From Myxococcales bacterium (lineage in GTDB: Bacteria; Myxococcota_A; Polyangia; Nannocystales; Nannocystaceae), in NCBI GenBank assembly GCA_020633335.1, contig JACKDU010000008.1:310001-374000 (forward strand): a stretch of DNA of 64,000 bases, given 5' to 3'. The notes under the pieces were generated by a model. It did no database searches. It worked only from the letters and a program-made list of their open reading frames with translations, and was not told the DNA's origin. The translations under genes and the position numbers were made by a program. Below, piece by piece: positions 32,016 to 39,465 of this stretch. Every line of letters begins with the position of its first letter. The first letter of the stretch is position 1.

Positions 32016-33848
32016 ATGGACCAGAGCGACGACCAGCGCTACCAGCTCGGCGAGCTCCTCGGCAAGGGCGCGCTGGCGACCGTCGTCGCCCTCACCGGGC
32101 CCCGCGGCGAGCGCTACGCCGGCAAGCTCCTCCACGACTCCCAGAGCCAGGACCCGGCGGCGGTCGCCCGCTTCTTCCAGGAGGCCGCGCTCCTCCGCTC
32201 GCTCGGCCACGACAACCTCGTGCGGGTGATCGAGACCGTGACCGTCCGCGGCCGGCCGATGCTGGTGATGGAGCGGGTCGACGGGCCGACCCTCGCCCAG
32301 AAGATCGCCCGCTCCGCGCCGCTGCCGGAGGCGACGATCCTGGCGATCGGCCGCGGGATCGCCGAGGGCCTGGCGCACGCCCACGGGGCCGGCGTGATCC
32401 ACCGCGACCTCAAGCCCGGAAACGTCCTCCTCGCCGGCGGCGAGCACCCGAAGATCGGCGACTTCGGGATGGCCCGCGCGAGCTCGCTGGCGGGGATCGA
32501 CCACCAGGCGATGACCGTCGTCGGCACCCCCGACTACATGGCCCCGGAGTCGCTCGACCCCCTCGCGGTCGACCCCCGCTCCGACCTCTACGCGCTCGGC
32601 TGCATCCTCTTCGAGATGGCGAGCGGGCGCCCGCCCTTCGACGCCGCGACCCCCCTCGGGCTCCTCCACCAGCACCGCAGCGCGCCGATCCCCCCGCCGC
32701 CCGAGGGCCTCTCGCCGAGCCTCCGCCGCCTCATCGAGCGCCTCCTCGCCAAGTCCCCCGGCGATCGCCCGCAGTCGGCCGAGACCGTCGCGCTCCGCCT
32801 CGAGGAGATCGCCGCCGGCGACGATCCGAGGGCGCTCGCGCTGGTCAGCGACGAGCGCGGGGCGGCCACCTGCACCGCCTGCGGCCAGCGCCTCCTGGTC
32901 GAGGTCGGCCTCTGCCTCGCCTGCGGGCAGCCGACCGCGACCCTCGGCGAGGGCGACTTCGCGGTCCTGATCACCGGCCCCGGCAACGTCGGCGACAAGA
33001 TCGACACCCAGCTCCGCGACCGCCTCTGCGCCTGGATCGCCGGCAACCCCGGCCTCCACCTCGACGCCGCGCCCCTCGCCAAGAAGATCCCGCGCCTCCC
33101 CTTCCCGCTCTGCGCCGGCGTCGACGAGGCCGGCGCGGCGGCGGTGGTCCGCGGGCTCGCGCAGATCGGCGCCGAGGCGATCGCCCACCGCGGCCACGTC
33201 CTCCGCGAGCCGTCGATGCGCAAGAAGTCGAGCACCCTGATGTTCCGGACGATGGCGATCATCGCGGCGACCGGCGGCTACTGGGCGGTCAAGGCCTACT
33301 TCTTCCTGCCGATCGTCCTCGTCGGCGCGGCCGTGGTGTCGATCGTCGGCGCGACCCGACGGACCACGCGGGCGCTCCCGCGGGGCAGCCGCGCGCTCGC
33401 GCCGGCGATCTCCGAGGCGCTCGGGCGGGTCGAGCGGGTGGTCCCGGGGCTCGCCGCCCGGCGCCACCGGATGGCCCTGCGGGCGGTCGTCCACCGCGCC
33501 CTCGCGCTCGCCGAGGGGAGCCCGAAGGCGGCCACCGGCGACGAGCTCGGCCAGGCGATCGACGCGGCCCTGGTCGCCGCCGGCCGCCTCGACGCGCTCG
33601 ACCGCGAGCTCGAGCAGGTCGACATCCGCAACGCCAGCGACGAGGTCCGCGCGCGCCTCCATGAGCGCGACGTCTGGTCGGCCCGCCTCCTCGAGATGAC
33701 CGCGAGCCTCGACGCGATCCAGGCCCGGGCCGCGAGCGCCCGCGAGCGGATCGCCGGCGACGCGGCCGAGGCCCGCCTCGCCGATCTCCGGGCGCGGATC
33801 GAGGCGCTCGAGGAGGTCGCGGCGGTCACCGAGGGGAGCGGAGCATGA
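32016..33848 (+). CDS. Hanks-type Ser/Thr protein kinase with zinc ribbon, membrane hairpin and coiled coil
   Basis: 610 residues. The kinase domain (about 9-275) is complete: glycine loop LLGKGALATVV, beta-3 Lys in RYAGKLLHD, catalytic loop VIHRDLKPGNVLL, DFG in IGDFGMARA and APE-like MAPESLDP. A zinc ribbon follows (CTACGQRLLVEVGLCLACG). Then comes a unit of about 90 residues (FAVLITGPGNVGDKIDTQLR), a membrane hairpin (IIAATGGYWAVKAYFFLPIV) and a long coiled coil to the end. It phosphorylates proteins on Ser or Thr; substrates are unknown. Its stop overlaps the start of the next gene (ATGA), which encodes a protein of the same plan lacking kinase residues. Confidence 0.92.
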   Translation: MDQSDDQRYQLGELLGKGALATVVALTGPRGERYAGKLLHDSQSQDPAAVARFFQEAALLRSLGHDNLVRVIETVTVRGRPMLVMERVDGPTLAQKIARSAPLPEATILAIGRGIAEGLAHAHGAGVIHRDLKPGNVLLAGGEHPKIGDFGMARASSLAGIDHQAMTVVGTPDYMAPESLDPLAVDPRSDLYALGCILFEMASGRPPFDAATPLGLLHQHRSAPIPPPPEGLSPSLRRLIERLLAKSPGDRPQSAETVALRLEEIAAGDDPRALALVSDERGAATCTACGQRLLVEVGLCLACGQPTATLGEGDFAVLITGPGNVGDKIDTQLRDRLCAWIAGNPGLHLDAAPLAKKIPRLPFPLCAGVDEAGAAAVVRGLAQIGAEAIAHRGHVLREPSMRKKSSTLMFRTMAIIAATGGYWAVKAYFFLPIVLVGAAVVSIVGATRRTTRALPRGSRALAPAISEALGRVERVVPGLAARRHRMALRAVVHRALALAEGSPKAATGDELGQAIDAALVAAGRLDALDRELEQVDIRNASDEVRARLHERDVWSARLLEMTASLDAIQARAASARERIAGDAAEARLADLRARIEALEEVAAVTEGSGA

Positions 33849-35800
33849 GCGGCGCGCCCCCAATCACGACCCGGACGCCGCTGAGCGTCCTCGAGGGCCC
33901 CGAGCGCTGCGGCTCCGAGCAGCGCTGGCGGGTCCGCCTCGCCGACGGCCGGCCCGCGCTCCTCGCCCGCCTCCTCCCCGAGCTCGCGTCGGATCCGGCG
34001 ATCCGTCGGCGCTACGTCCGGGACCTCGAGCGCCTCGCCAGCCTCGGCGAGCGCGGGCTCGCGCCCCTCCTCGAGCGGGGCCCCGAGCCCGATCCCCGCG
34101 ACCCCAGGGCGGCGCCGCCCTGGCGCCTCCGCCTCGACCCGCCGGGGATCACCCTCGCCGAGTGGCTCCGCAAGCGGGCGCCGGCGCCGGTCGACGAGGT
34201 CGCCGCCCTCGGGGCCGCGCTCGCCGAGTGCCTCGCGGCGATCCACGACCGCGGCGTCGTCGTCCGCGACCTCGCGCCGCGGTGGATCGTCATCGGTCCC
34301 GAAGGACAGGTAACGCTCACCGACGTCGGCCTCACCCGGGTCGACATCCTCTCGACCCGGACCGCGGCCTCGCTCCTGGTCGAGAGCTCGCCCTACGCCT
34401 CGCCCGAGCAGCTCGCCAAGACCGTCGTCGATCCCCGCTCCGATCTCTTCGGCCTCGGGGTGATCCTCTACCAGGCGCTCACCGGCGCGCTCCCCTTCGG
34501 CGACGGGCCCGCGCTCCTCCGCGACGACCAGCCGCCGCCGCCCCCCTCGGAGCTCCGCGCCGAGGTCCCGGCGGCCTTCGACGAGGTGATCCGCCGCTGC
34601 CTCGCCCGCGACCCGGAGGGGCGGCCGGCGACCGCCCGCGAGGTCGCGGCGATCCTCCGGGGACGGGCCGCCCCCTCGCAGGCGATCGCCCGGGTGGTCT
34701 GCCAGTCCTGCGGCGCCCCCCTCCGCCTCGGCCAGCGCCTCTGCCTGAGCTGCGGCAAGGAGGCGGTGCTCTTTGAGCACATGCCCGAAGGGTCAGGCGA
34801 GCGCTACTCCCTCGATCTGACCAAGGCGAGCGAGGACACCGCCTTCTCGCAGCGCCTCCAGCGGGTCCTCGACGCCCTCGCGCGCGAGCGGGTGCCGGTC
34901 CTCAACCTGGTGATCGGCGACGCGCGGATGTACTCGAAGCAGGAGCTCGCCCGCCGCTACCGCCTCCCCCTCCGCCTCTTCGACGACCTCTCGCAGCCGA
35001 CCGCCGAGGCCCTCCAGGCCCGCCTCGCCGCCGAGGGGATCACCACCCGCGTCCGCCGCAGCGACGGCGTCGATCGCCGGCAGCGGCGGATCACCCTGGC
35101 GGTCACCGGCGGGGCGATGCTCGCGGTCCTCGTCCCCCTCGCGCTGATCGGCGGCGCCCCGGTCCTGGGGATCGGCCTGGCGATCTCCCTCGTCGTCTTC
35201 GCGATCATCGCGGTGTCGCTGAGCCGCCGTCGCCGCACCCCGCGGGTCCCGCTCATCCACCTGCGACCGGCGCCCGCCGCCCTCCCGGCCTCCGATCCCC
35301 TGGTGACCCGGATGGCCGCGCTCCTCCAGCGGGGGCCGGCGGCCGACGTCCGCGAGCAGATCGCCGAGCTCGCCCTCCTGGTCCAGCGCCTCGTCGATCA
35401 CCGGGCGACGATCGTCGGCGAGCGGGCCGAGCTCGATCGGATCCTCGAGCCGATCGCCCCGCTGGTCGGGCTCATCGAGGAGCAGGTCGCGCACCTCGAG
35501 GCGATCGACCGCGAGCTCCAGGGCCTCGACGAGGGCGCGATCGTCCGCGGCCTGGCGGCCAGCGAGGCCCGCGGCGAGCCGGCGAGCGCGCGCGAGGAGC
35601 TCCTCCTCGGCCTCGATCGCCTGCGGGCGCTCGAGGATCAGCGCGCGCAGGCGCTCCATCGCCTCCTCAGCGCCGGCGATCTCCTGCGCCGGAGCGCCGA
35701 TCTCGGGCTCGCGGTCCACGACCCCGAGGAGGGGCACCGCCGGCAGATCGCCCTCGCCCTCCACGCCCTCGGCGGCGAGGTCGACGGGCCCCAGCCGTGA
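33845..35800 (+). CDS. Pseudokinase with the same domain plan as its kinase neighbour
   Basis: 651 residues. The N-terminal kinase-like fold (about 12-275) is recognisable from LAECLAAIHDRGVVVRDLAP, YASPEQLAKTVVDPRSDLFG and LGVILYQALTGALPFGD. Key residues are lost: the beta-3 Lys position reads LLARLL, the HRDLKxxN loop reads VRDLAPRWI with no His or Asn, and DFG is DVG. It probably cannot transfer phosphate. A zinc ribbon (CQSCGAPLRLGQRLCLSCG), a domain YSLDLTKASEDTAFSQRLQR, two membrane helices and a coiled coil follow in the same order as in the upstream kinase. It is translationally coupled to it and may act as partner or regulator. Confidence 0.88.
   Translation: MSGAPPITTRTPLSVLEGPERCGSEQRWRVRLADGRPALLARLLPELASDPAIRRRYVRDLERLASLGERGLAPLLERGPEPDPRDPRAAPPWRLRLDPPGITLAEWLRKRAPAPVDEVAALGAALAECLAAIHDRGVVVRDLAPRWIVIGPEGQVTLTDVGLTRVDILSTRTAASLLVESSPYASPEQLAKTVVDPRSDLFGLGVILYQALTGALPFGDGPALLRDDQPPPPPSELRAEVPAAFDEVIRRCLARDPEGRPATAREVAAILRGRAAPSQAIARVVCQSCGAPLRLGQRLCLSCGKEAVLFEHMPEGSGERYSLDLTKASEDTAFSQRLQRVLDALARERVPVLNLVIGDARMYSKQELARRYRLPLRLFDDLSQPTAEALQARLAAEGITTRVRRSDGVDRRQRRITLAVTGGAMLAVLVPLALIGGAPVLGIGLAISLVVFAIIAVSLSRRRRTPRVPLIHLRPAPAALPASDPLVTRMAALLQRGPAADVREQIAELALLVQRLVDHRATIVGERAELDRILEPIAPLVGLIEEQVAHLEAIDRELQGLDEGAIVRGLAASEARGEPASAREELLLGLDRLRALEDQRAQALHRLLSAGDLLRRSADLGLAVHDPEEGHRRQIALALHALGGEVDGPQP
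34295..34308. repeat. Dispersed palindrome, intragenic copy
   Basis: GGTCC-CGAA-GGACA in the pseudokinase gene, with one arm base changed; it uses codons GAA and GGA, rare here. Confidence 0.45.
34782..34795. repeat. Dispersed palindrome variant, intragenic copy
   Basis: TGCCC-GAAG-GGTCA, coding MPEGS with the rare codons GAA and TCA. The same 14 bases, continued by GGC, are found at 40430. Confidence 0.5.
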
Positions 35801-35852
35801 AATTCCCCGCGGCCAGAACGAATGGCGCGATGATGCGTCGAAGGTCCCCACG

Positions 35853-36596
35853 ATGAAGGCCGACGACCTGCCGATCAACACCCCCTGCGACGAGAGCTGG
35901 TCGGCGATGCGCGGCGGCCCCTCGCGCCGCTTCTGCGACGTCTGCGCCCGCGACGTCCACGACCTCTCGCAGATGACCGAGCGCGACGCCCGGACCCTCC
36001 TCGCCGGCGCCAGCGAGCGCCTCTGCGTCCGCTACGCGATCGGCCACGACGGGGCGATCCGCTTCCAACCCGAGGCGAGCGCCGCCCCGCCGCCGCCGAC
36101 AAACCTCGTCCAGCTGCGGACGCCGACCCGCGATCGCCCGGCCGCGATCGCCCGGGCCGCGGCCGCGGCCGTGGTCCTCGCCGCCTGCACGCCCCACCAC
36201 CACGACGAGGAGCCCCCCTGCGCGGAGCCCGAGATCGTCCAGGAGCTCGGCCAGGGCGGCGTCGAGGGGATCATGGAGCCGCCGCCTCCGCCTCCGCCCC
36301 CGCCGATCGTCCAGGGCGGGATCGGCCCGGAGCTCGAGCCGCCCCCGCCCCCGCCTCCGCCGCCGATCGTCGAGGATCCCCCCGCGGTCATGGGTCAGGT
36401 CGCCGAGGTGAAGATGGGCGACGTCGCCGGCCCCGAGATCCCGCCGCCTCCGCCCCCGCCGCCCGACCGCGACCACGTGAAGATGGGCAAGATCGCCTAC
36501 GACCCCGAGCTCCACGCCGATCCGGTCGAAGATGTCCCTTGCGACAGCCCGCCCCCGCCCCCGCCGGCGCCCCACGACGGCCCGCGCCGCTACTAG
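35853..36596 (+). CDS. Zinc-ribbon membrane protein with polyproline repeats
   Basis: 247 residues. The N-terminal 70 hold a Cys pattern seen in many Bacteroidota and myxobacterial proteins: INTPCDESWSAMRGG, RRFCDVCARDVHDLSQMTER and RLCVRYAIGHDGAIRF, a likely zinc site. A hydrophobic segment (AIARAAAAAVVLAAC, about 95-110) should cross the membrane. Outside lie three runs of eight or nine Pro (EPPPPPPPPPIV twice, then IPPPPPPPPD) separated by acidic Gly-rich spacers, a stiff rod like that of TonB-type proteins. It follows the kinase pair by 52 bases and may belong to the same unit. The function is unknown. Confidence 0.75.
   Translation: MKADDLPINTPCDESWSAMRGGPSRRFCDVCARDVHDLSQMTERDARTLLAGASERLCVRYAIGHDGAIRFQPEASAAPPPPTNLVQLRTPTRDRPAAIARAAAAAVVLAACTPHHHDEEPPCAEPEIVQELGQGGVEGIMEPPPPPPPPPIVQGGIGPELEPPPPPPPPPIVEDPPAVMGQVAEVKMGDVAGPEIPPPPPPPPDRDHVKMGKIAYDPELHADPVEDVPCDSPPPPPPAPHDGPRRY
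36533..36546. repeat. Dispersed palindrome, intragenic copy with one mismatch
   Basis: TGTCC-CTTG-CGACA near the end of the zinc-ribbon gene, using the rare codon CCT. Confidence 0.4.
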
Positions 36597-36690
36597 CCGA
36601 CGCGCGGAGCGGCGCTCGCCCGCCGCGACCGGCCCGGCGTTGACCCGCGCCGCTCCGATCCTCGACACTGCGAGTGGAACGGAGGGGCGG

Positions 36691-37155
36691 ATGGCGCTGA
36701 GCGAGGGGAGTGACTTTGTCTTTTGCCCGAAGACGACCTACGTCGGCGGCGCGGGGATCGGCGAGGGCTGCCTGATCGGGACCCGGCGCCGCCTCCTGAT
36801 GGTCCCGCTCCGGGTCGACGCCGCGGTCTGGAACCGGAGCGTCACGACCACCACCTGGCGGCTCGGCGACGAGCCCCTCGGCGACGCGATCGCCCGGATC
36901 CTCCGCGACCCGGCCCTCACCCTCGGCGGCCTCGAGGAGACCATGGGCGCGCTCGCGGAGGAGATCGAGGGCGCCGTCCTCGGCAAGCTCGACGAGGCCA
37001 GGCGAGTCCGGGTCCGGGCCGGCTGGTTCTCCCGCGGCGTCTACTTCAGCGCGCGGGAGAAGGGCCCGGGCTGGAGCGGCTTCCCCCTCAAGGGCAAGCC
37101 CCTCGCCCTCGCCTGGCTCGACTTCTACCGCGGCCTCCCCAACTTCGTCGCCTAG
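36691..37155 (+). CDS. Unrecognised 154-residue cytoplasmic protein
   Basis: A soluble protein with an N-terminal beta part (GSDFVFCPKTTYVGGAGIGE, GTRRRLLMVPLRVDAAVWN) and a helical middle (AIARILRDPALTLGGLEETM, LAEEIEGAVLGKLDEARRVR). The end has SGFPLKGKPLALAWLDFYRG. The overall look is of a phosphorylation- or ligand-sensing accessory domain, but no family is recognised. CGGAGGGG directly upstream is a strong ribosome site, and there is no signal peptide. It stands alone between the zinc-ribbon and GH45 genes. Confidence 0.7.
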   Translation: MALSEGSDFVFCPKTTYVGGAGIGEGCLIGTRRRLLMVPLRVDAAVWNRSVTTTTWRLGDEPLGDAIARILRDPALTLGGLEETMGALAEEIEGAVLGKLDEARRVRVRAGWFSRGVYFSAREKGPGWSGFPLKGKPLALAWLDFYRGLPNFVA

Positions 37156-37255
37156 CGCGACGTCAGAGCGCCGCGGAGCGAGGGCCGGCCGAGCCGACCC
37201 GGCGGCCCGCTCGATCAAGGGCGCCCGCGCGGTCGACCGCGGACCCGCGGCGAGG

Positions 37256-37261
37256 GACAAT
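37256..37261 (+). promoter_or_regulatory. Candidate -10 hexamer GACAAT, leaderless promoter
   Basis: Ends 6 bases before the ATG at 37268. Confidence 0.45.
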
Positions 37262-37267
37262 CGGGCG

Positions 37268-38422
37268 ATGCGCCGACTCGTCCCGCTCCTCCCCCTCCTC
37301 CTCCTTGGCCCGGCCTGCAGCGGCGAGGGCGAGGGCGACGATCACGGCGCGACCACCGGGACGACGCCCGGGACCACCGGCGCGAGCGCGACGAGCGTGA
37401 GCACGAGCGACGCGAGCGCGGCGAGCATGAGCACGACCGCCGCGAGCGCCAGCGGATCGAGCGGCGGCAGCGACCCGAGCGGCGACCCGACCACCGGCGA
37501 CCCGACCACCGGCGATCTGACCACCGGCGATCCGAGCGGCGACCCGCCCGGCGACCCCTGCCCGGGCTACGCGACCCGCTACTGGGACTGCTGCAAGGCC
37601 CACTGCGGCTGGCCCGGCAACGTCAACCCGGCGACCGACACCCTCCTCTCCTGCGATCAATCGGACGCCCCGATCGTCGATCCCCTGACCAGCTCCGCCT
37701 GCGACGCGCCGGCCCCCTCGAGCGCCTTCACCTGCTCGAGCAACGCCCCCTGGGCGGTCAGCGACACCCTCGCCTACGGCTTCGCCGCGGTCCCGGCGAG
37801 CGGCGACATCTGCGGCCGCTGCTACCGCCTCGACTTCGACGGCAGCGGCCACTACAGCGCCCAGGATCCGGGCTCGGTCGCCCTCGCCGGCAAGGCGATG
37901 ATCGTCCAGGCGACCAACATCGGCTACGACGTCGGCGGCGGCCAGTTTGACATCCTCACGCCCGGCGGCGGCGTCGGCCTCTTCGACGCCTGCTCGTTCC
38001 AGTGGGGGGTCGACAAGGCCGAGCTCGGGGCGACCTACGGCGGCTTCATGACCGCCTGCCAGGAGATGTTCGGGGGCGATCACGCCAAGCAGAAGGAGTG
38101 CGTGCTCGGCCGCTGCGACGCGGTCTTCGCCGACCCCGCGCTCGCCGAGCTGCGGGCCGGCTGCCACTGGTACGTCGACTGGTACGAGGCCGCCGACAAC
38201 CCCAACCTCCACTACCAGGAGGTCGCCTGCCCGCCCGAGCTGGTGGCGATCTCCGGGATCGATCGCGGCCCCCTCAACGACGTCGGCGCCTGCATGGGCG
38301 GCGGCGGCGGTCCGCCCTGCACGCAGGAGGAGATGGACGCGTGCAATTGCGACTGGACCAACGGCGGGACCACCTGCGGCGACGACGACGGCTCCTGCTG
38401 CTGGACCGCCTGCTGCGGCTAG
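37268..38422 (+). CDS. GH45 endoglucanase lipoprotein
   Basis: 384 residues. The signal LLPLLLLGPACSG is a lipobox; a Ser/Thr/Gly/Asp linker with DPTTGDPTTGD repeats runs to about residue 95. The catalytic domain (about 98-330) is clearly glycoside hydrolase family 45: ATRYWDCCKAHCGW holds the first acid (Asp10 of Humicola Cel45A), and QFDILTPGGGVGLFDACSFQ the second (Asp121). NAPWAVSDTLAYGFAA, CGRCYRLDF, GKAMIVQATN and WYVDWYEAADNPN also match. GH45 enzymes cut beta-1,4-glucan by inversion. A Cys-rich tail of about 45 residues ends the protein (CNCDWTNGG, CCWTACCG). GH45 is mainly eukaryotic, so this bacterial one is notable. Confidence 0.92.
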   Translation: MRRLVPLLPLLLLGPACSGEGEGDDHGATTGTTPGTTGASATSVSTSDASAASMSTTAASASGSSGGSDPSGDPTTGDPTTGDLTTGDPSGDPPGDPCPGYATRYWDCCKAHCGWPGNVNPATDTLLSCDQSDAPIVDPLTSSACDAPAPSSAFTCSSNAPWAVSDTLAYGFAAVPASGDICGRCYRLDFDGSGHYSAQDPGSVALAGKAMIVQATNIGYDVGGGQFDILTPGGGVGLFDACSFQWGVDKAELGATYGGFMTACQEMFGGDHAKQKECVLGRCDAVFADPALAELRAGCHWYVDWYEAADNPNLHYQEVACPPELVAISGIDRGPLNDVGACMGGGGGPPCTQEEMDACNCDWTNGGTTCGDDDGSCCWTACCG

Positions 38423-38431
38423 TGCCCGCGC

Positions 38432-39274
38432 TCAGCGACGCCGGGCCGCCCGCGCGGCCTCGCGCGCCGCCTCGCCGTAGGGATCTGACCACGGGCACCA
38501 CTCCACCTCGCCGTCGCCCTCGGCCTCGCCCTGCGCCCGCGAGCGCGAGCAGAAGCGCGCGTCGCGGACGCTGAGCCGCTGCCGCCCCTCGGCGAGCGCC
38601 CGCGGACCGCCCTCGAGCGGCGGGCTCACGTAGATCGAGCCCTCGAGGAGCTCGCCAAACGCGACCGCCCCCTCGTCGCGGAAGTAGCGGTAGACCAGCG
38701 TCTTCTCCGACGACGAGCCGGTCGGCATCCGGAGCTCGACGCGGACGATCGCCTTCTCCGGGTGGGCGTCGGCATGCTCGGCGAGCACCCGCCCGGCCTC
38801 GGCGCTCGCCCACCAGAAGTCCTCGACCATCGGCGAGTCGGTGAGGACGATGTCAAAGCGGCGGACCGCGAGCTTCCCCGGGAGCGCGCCGAGGTCGACG
38901 TTGACGAGCTCGGGATCGCTGGTGTCGATCACCGGCGCCGCGTAGCGAGCGGCGACCAGCCCCTCGATCTCCTGGAGCCGCGCGTCCTCCTGCGAGGCCC
39001 GCTGATAGCCGACCCGGGCCGAGCGGATCACCGCCTCCACCTCCCGCCCCATCTTCGGCATCACGCCGCCGAAGCGGCCGTCGAGCGCCCCCTGGATCGC
39101 CGCGTCGACGAAGGCCGGCTCGCGGATGCAGTAGTCCGGGCGATCGTCGTAGCAGCTCTCGCCGTCGACCAGGGCCGCCCGCGCGAGCGCCCAGCCGTCG
39201 ACCTCGACGTCGGGCGGCGGCGGCCCGCAGGCGAGCGCGAGGAGGATGGTTGCGAGGAGTCGAGGTCGCGCCAC
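38432..39274 (-). CDS. Lipoprotein of unknown function
   Basis: 280 residues. A short signal (LLATILLALACG) gives a lipobox close to the N-terminus. The body is alpha/beta: ALVDGESCYDDRPDYCIREP, MGREVEAVIRSARVGYQRAS, AVRRFDIVLTDSPMVEDFWW and AIVRVELRMPTGSSSEKTLV. A second Cys pair is CYDDRPDYC and a third Cys lies near the end (WCPWSDPYG). No family recognised. The GTG start at 39274 is preferred because TACCAT lies 6 bases before it. It converges with the GH45 gene, only 9 bases away. Confidence 0.7.
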   Translation of the reverse strand: MARPRLLATILLALACGPPPPDVEVDGWALARAALVDGESCYDDRPDYCIREPAFVDAAIQGALDGRFGGVMPKMGREVEAVIRSARVGYQRASQEDARLQEIEGLVAARYAAPVIDTSDPELVNVDLGALPGKLAVRRFDIVLTDSPMVEDFWWASAEAGRVLAEHADAHPEKAIVRVELRMPTGSSSEKTLVYRYFRDEGAVAFGELLEGSIYVSPPLEGGPRALAEGRQRLSVRDARFCSRSRAQGEAEGDGEVEWCPWSDPYGEAAREAARAARRR

Positions 39275-39280
39275 CGGTCG

Positions 39281-39286
39281 ATGGTA
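39281..39286 (-). promoter_or_regulatory. Candidate -10 hexamer TACCAT, leaderless promoter
   Basis: On the minus strand it ends 6 bases before the GTG at 39274; it decides the start. Confidence 0.45.
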
Positions 39287-39451
39287 GCCCGCCGAGGCGA
39301 GCGCTTCGTCGACGCCTGGCGACGCGCGCCGCGGCCGAGTTCGCGCGGCCCCGCGCGCGCTCGCCCAGGTGCGGCCCCGAGCGCGCGCGCGGCCCCGCGG
39401 CCCGGGCCGCGGCGGCGCCTCCAGCCCCCGAGGTCGCGATCCCAACCTTGC

Positions 39452-39457
39452 TATCGT
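39452..39457 (+). promoter_or_regulatory. Candidate -10 hexamer TATCGT, leaderless promoter
   Basis: Ends 8 bases before the ATG at 39466, with no ribosome site. Confidence 0.45.
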
Positions 39458-39465
39458 CCGCGACC

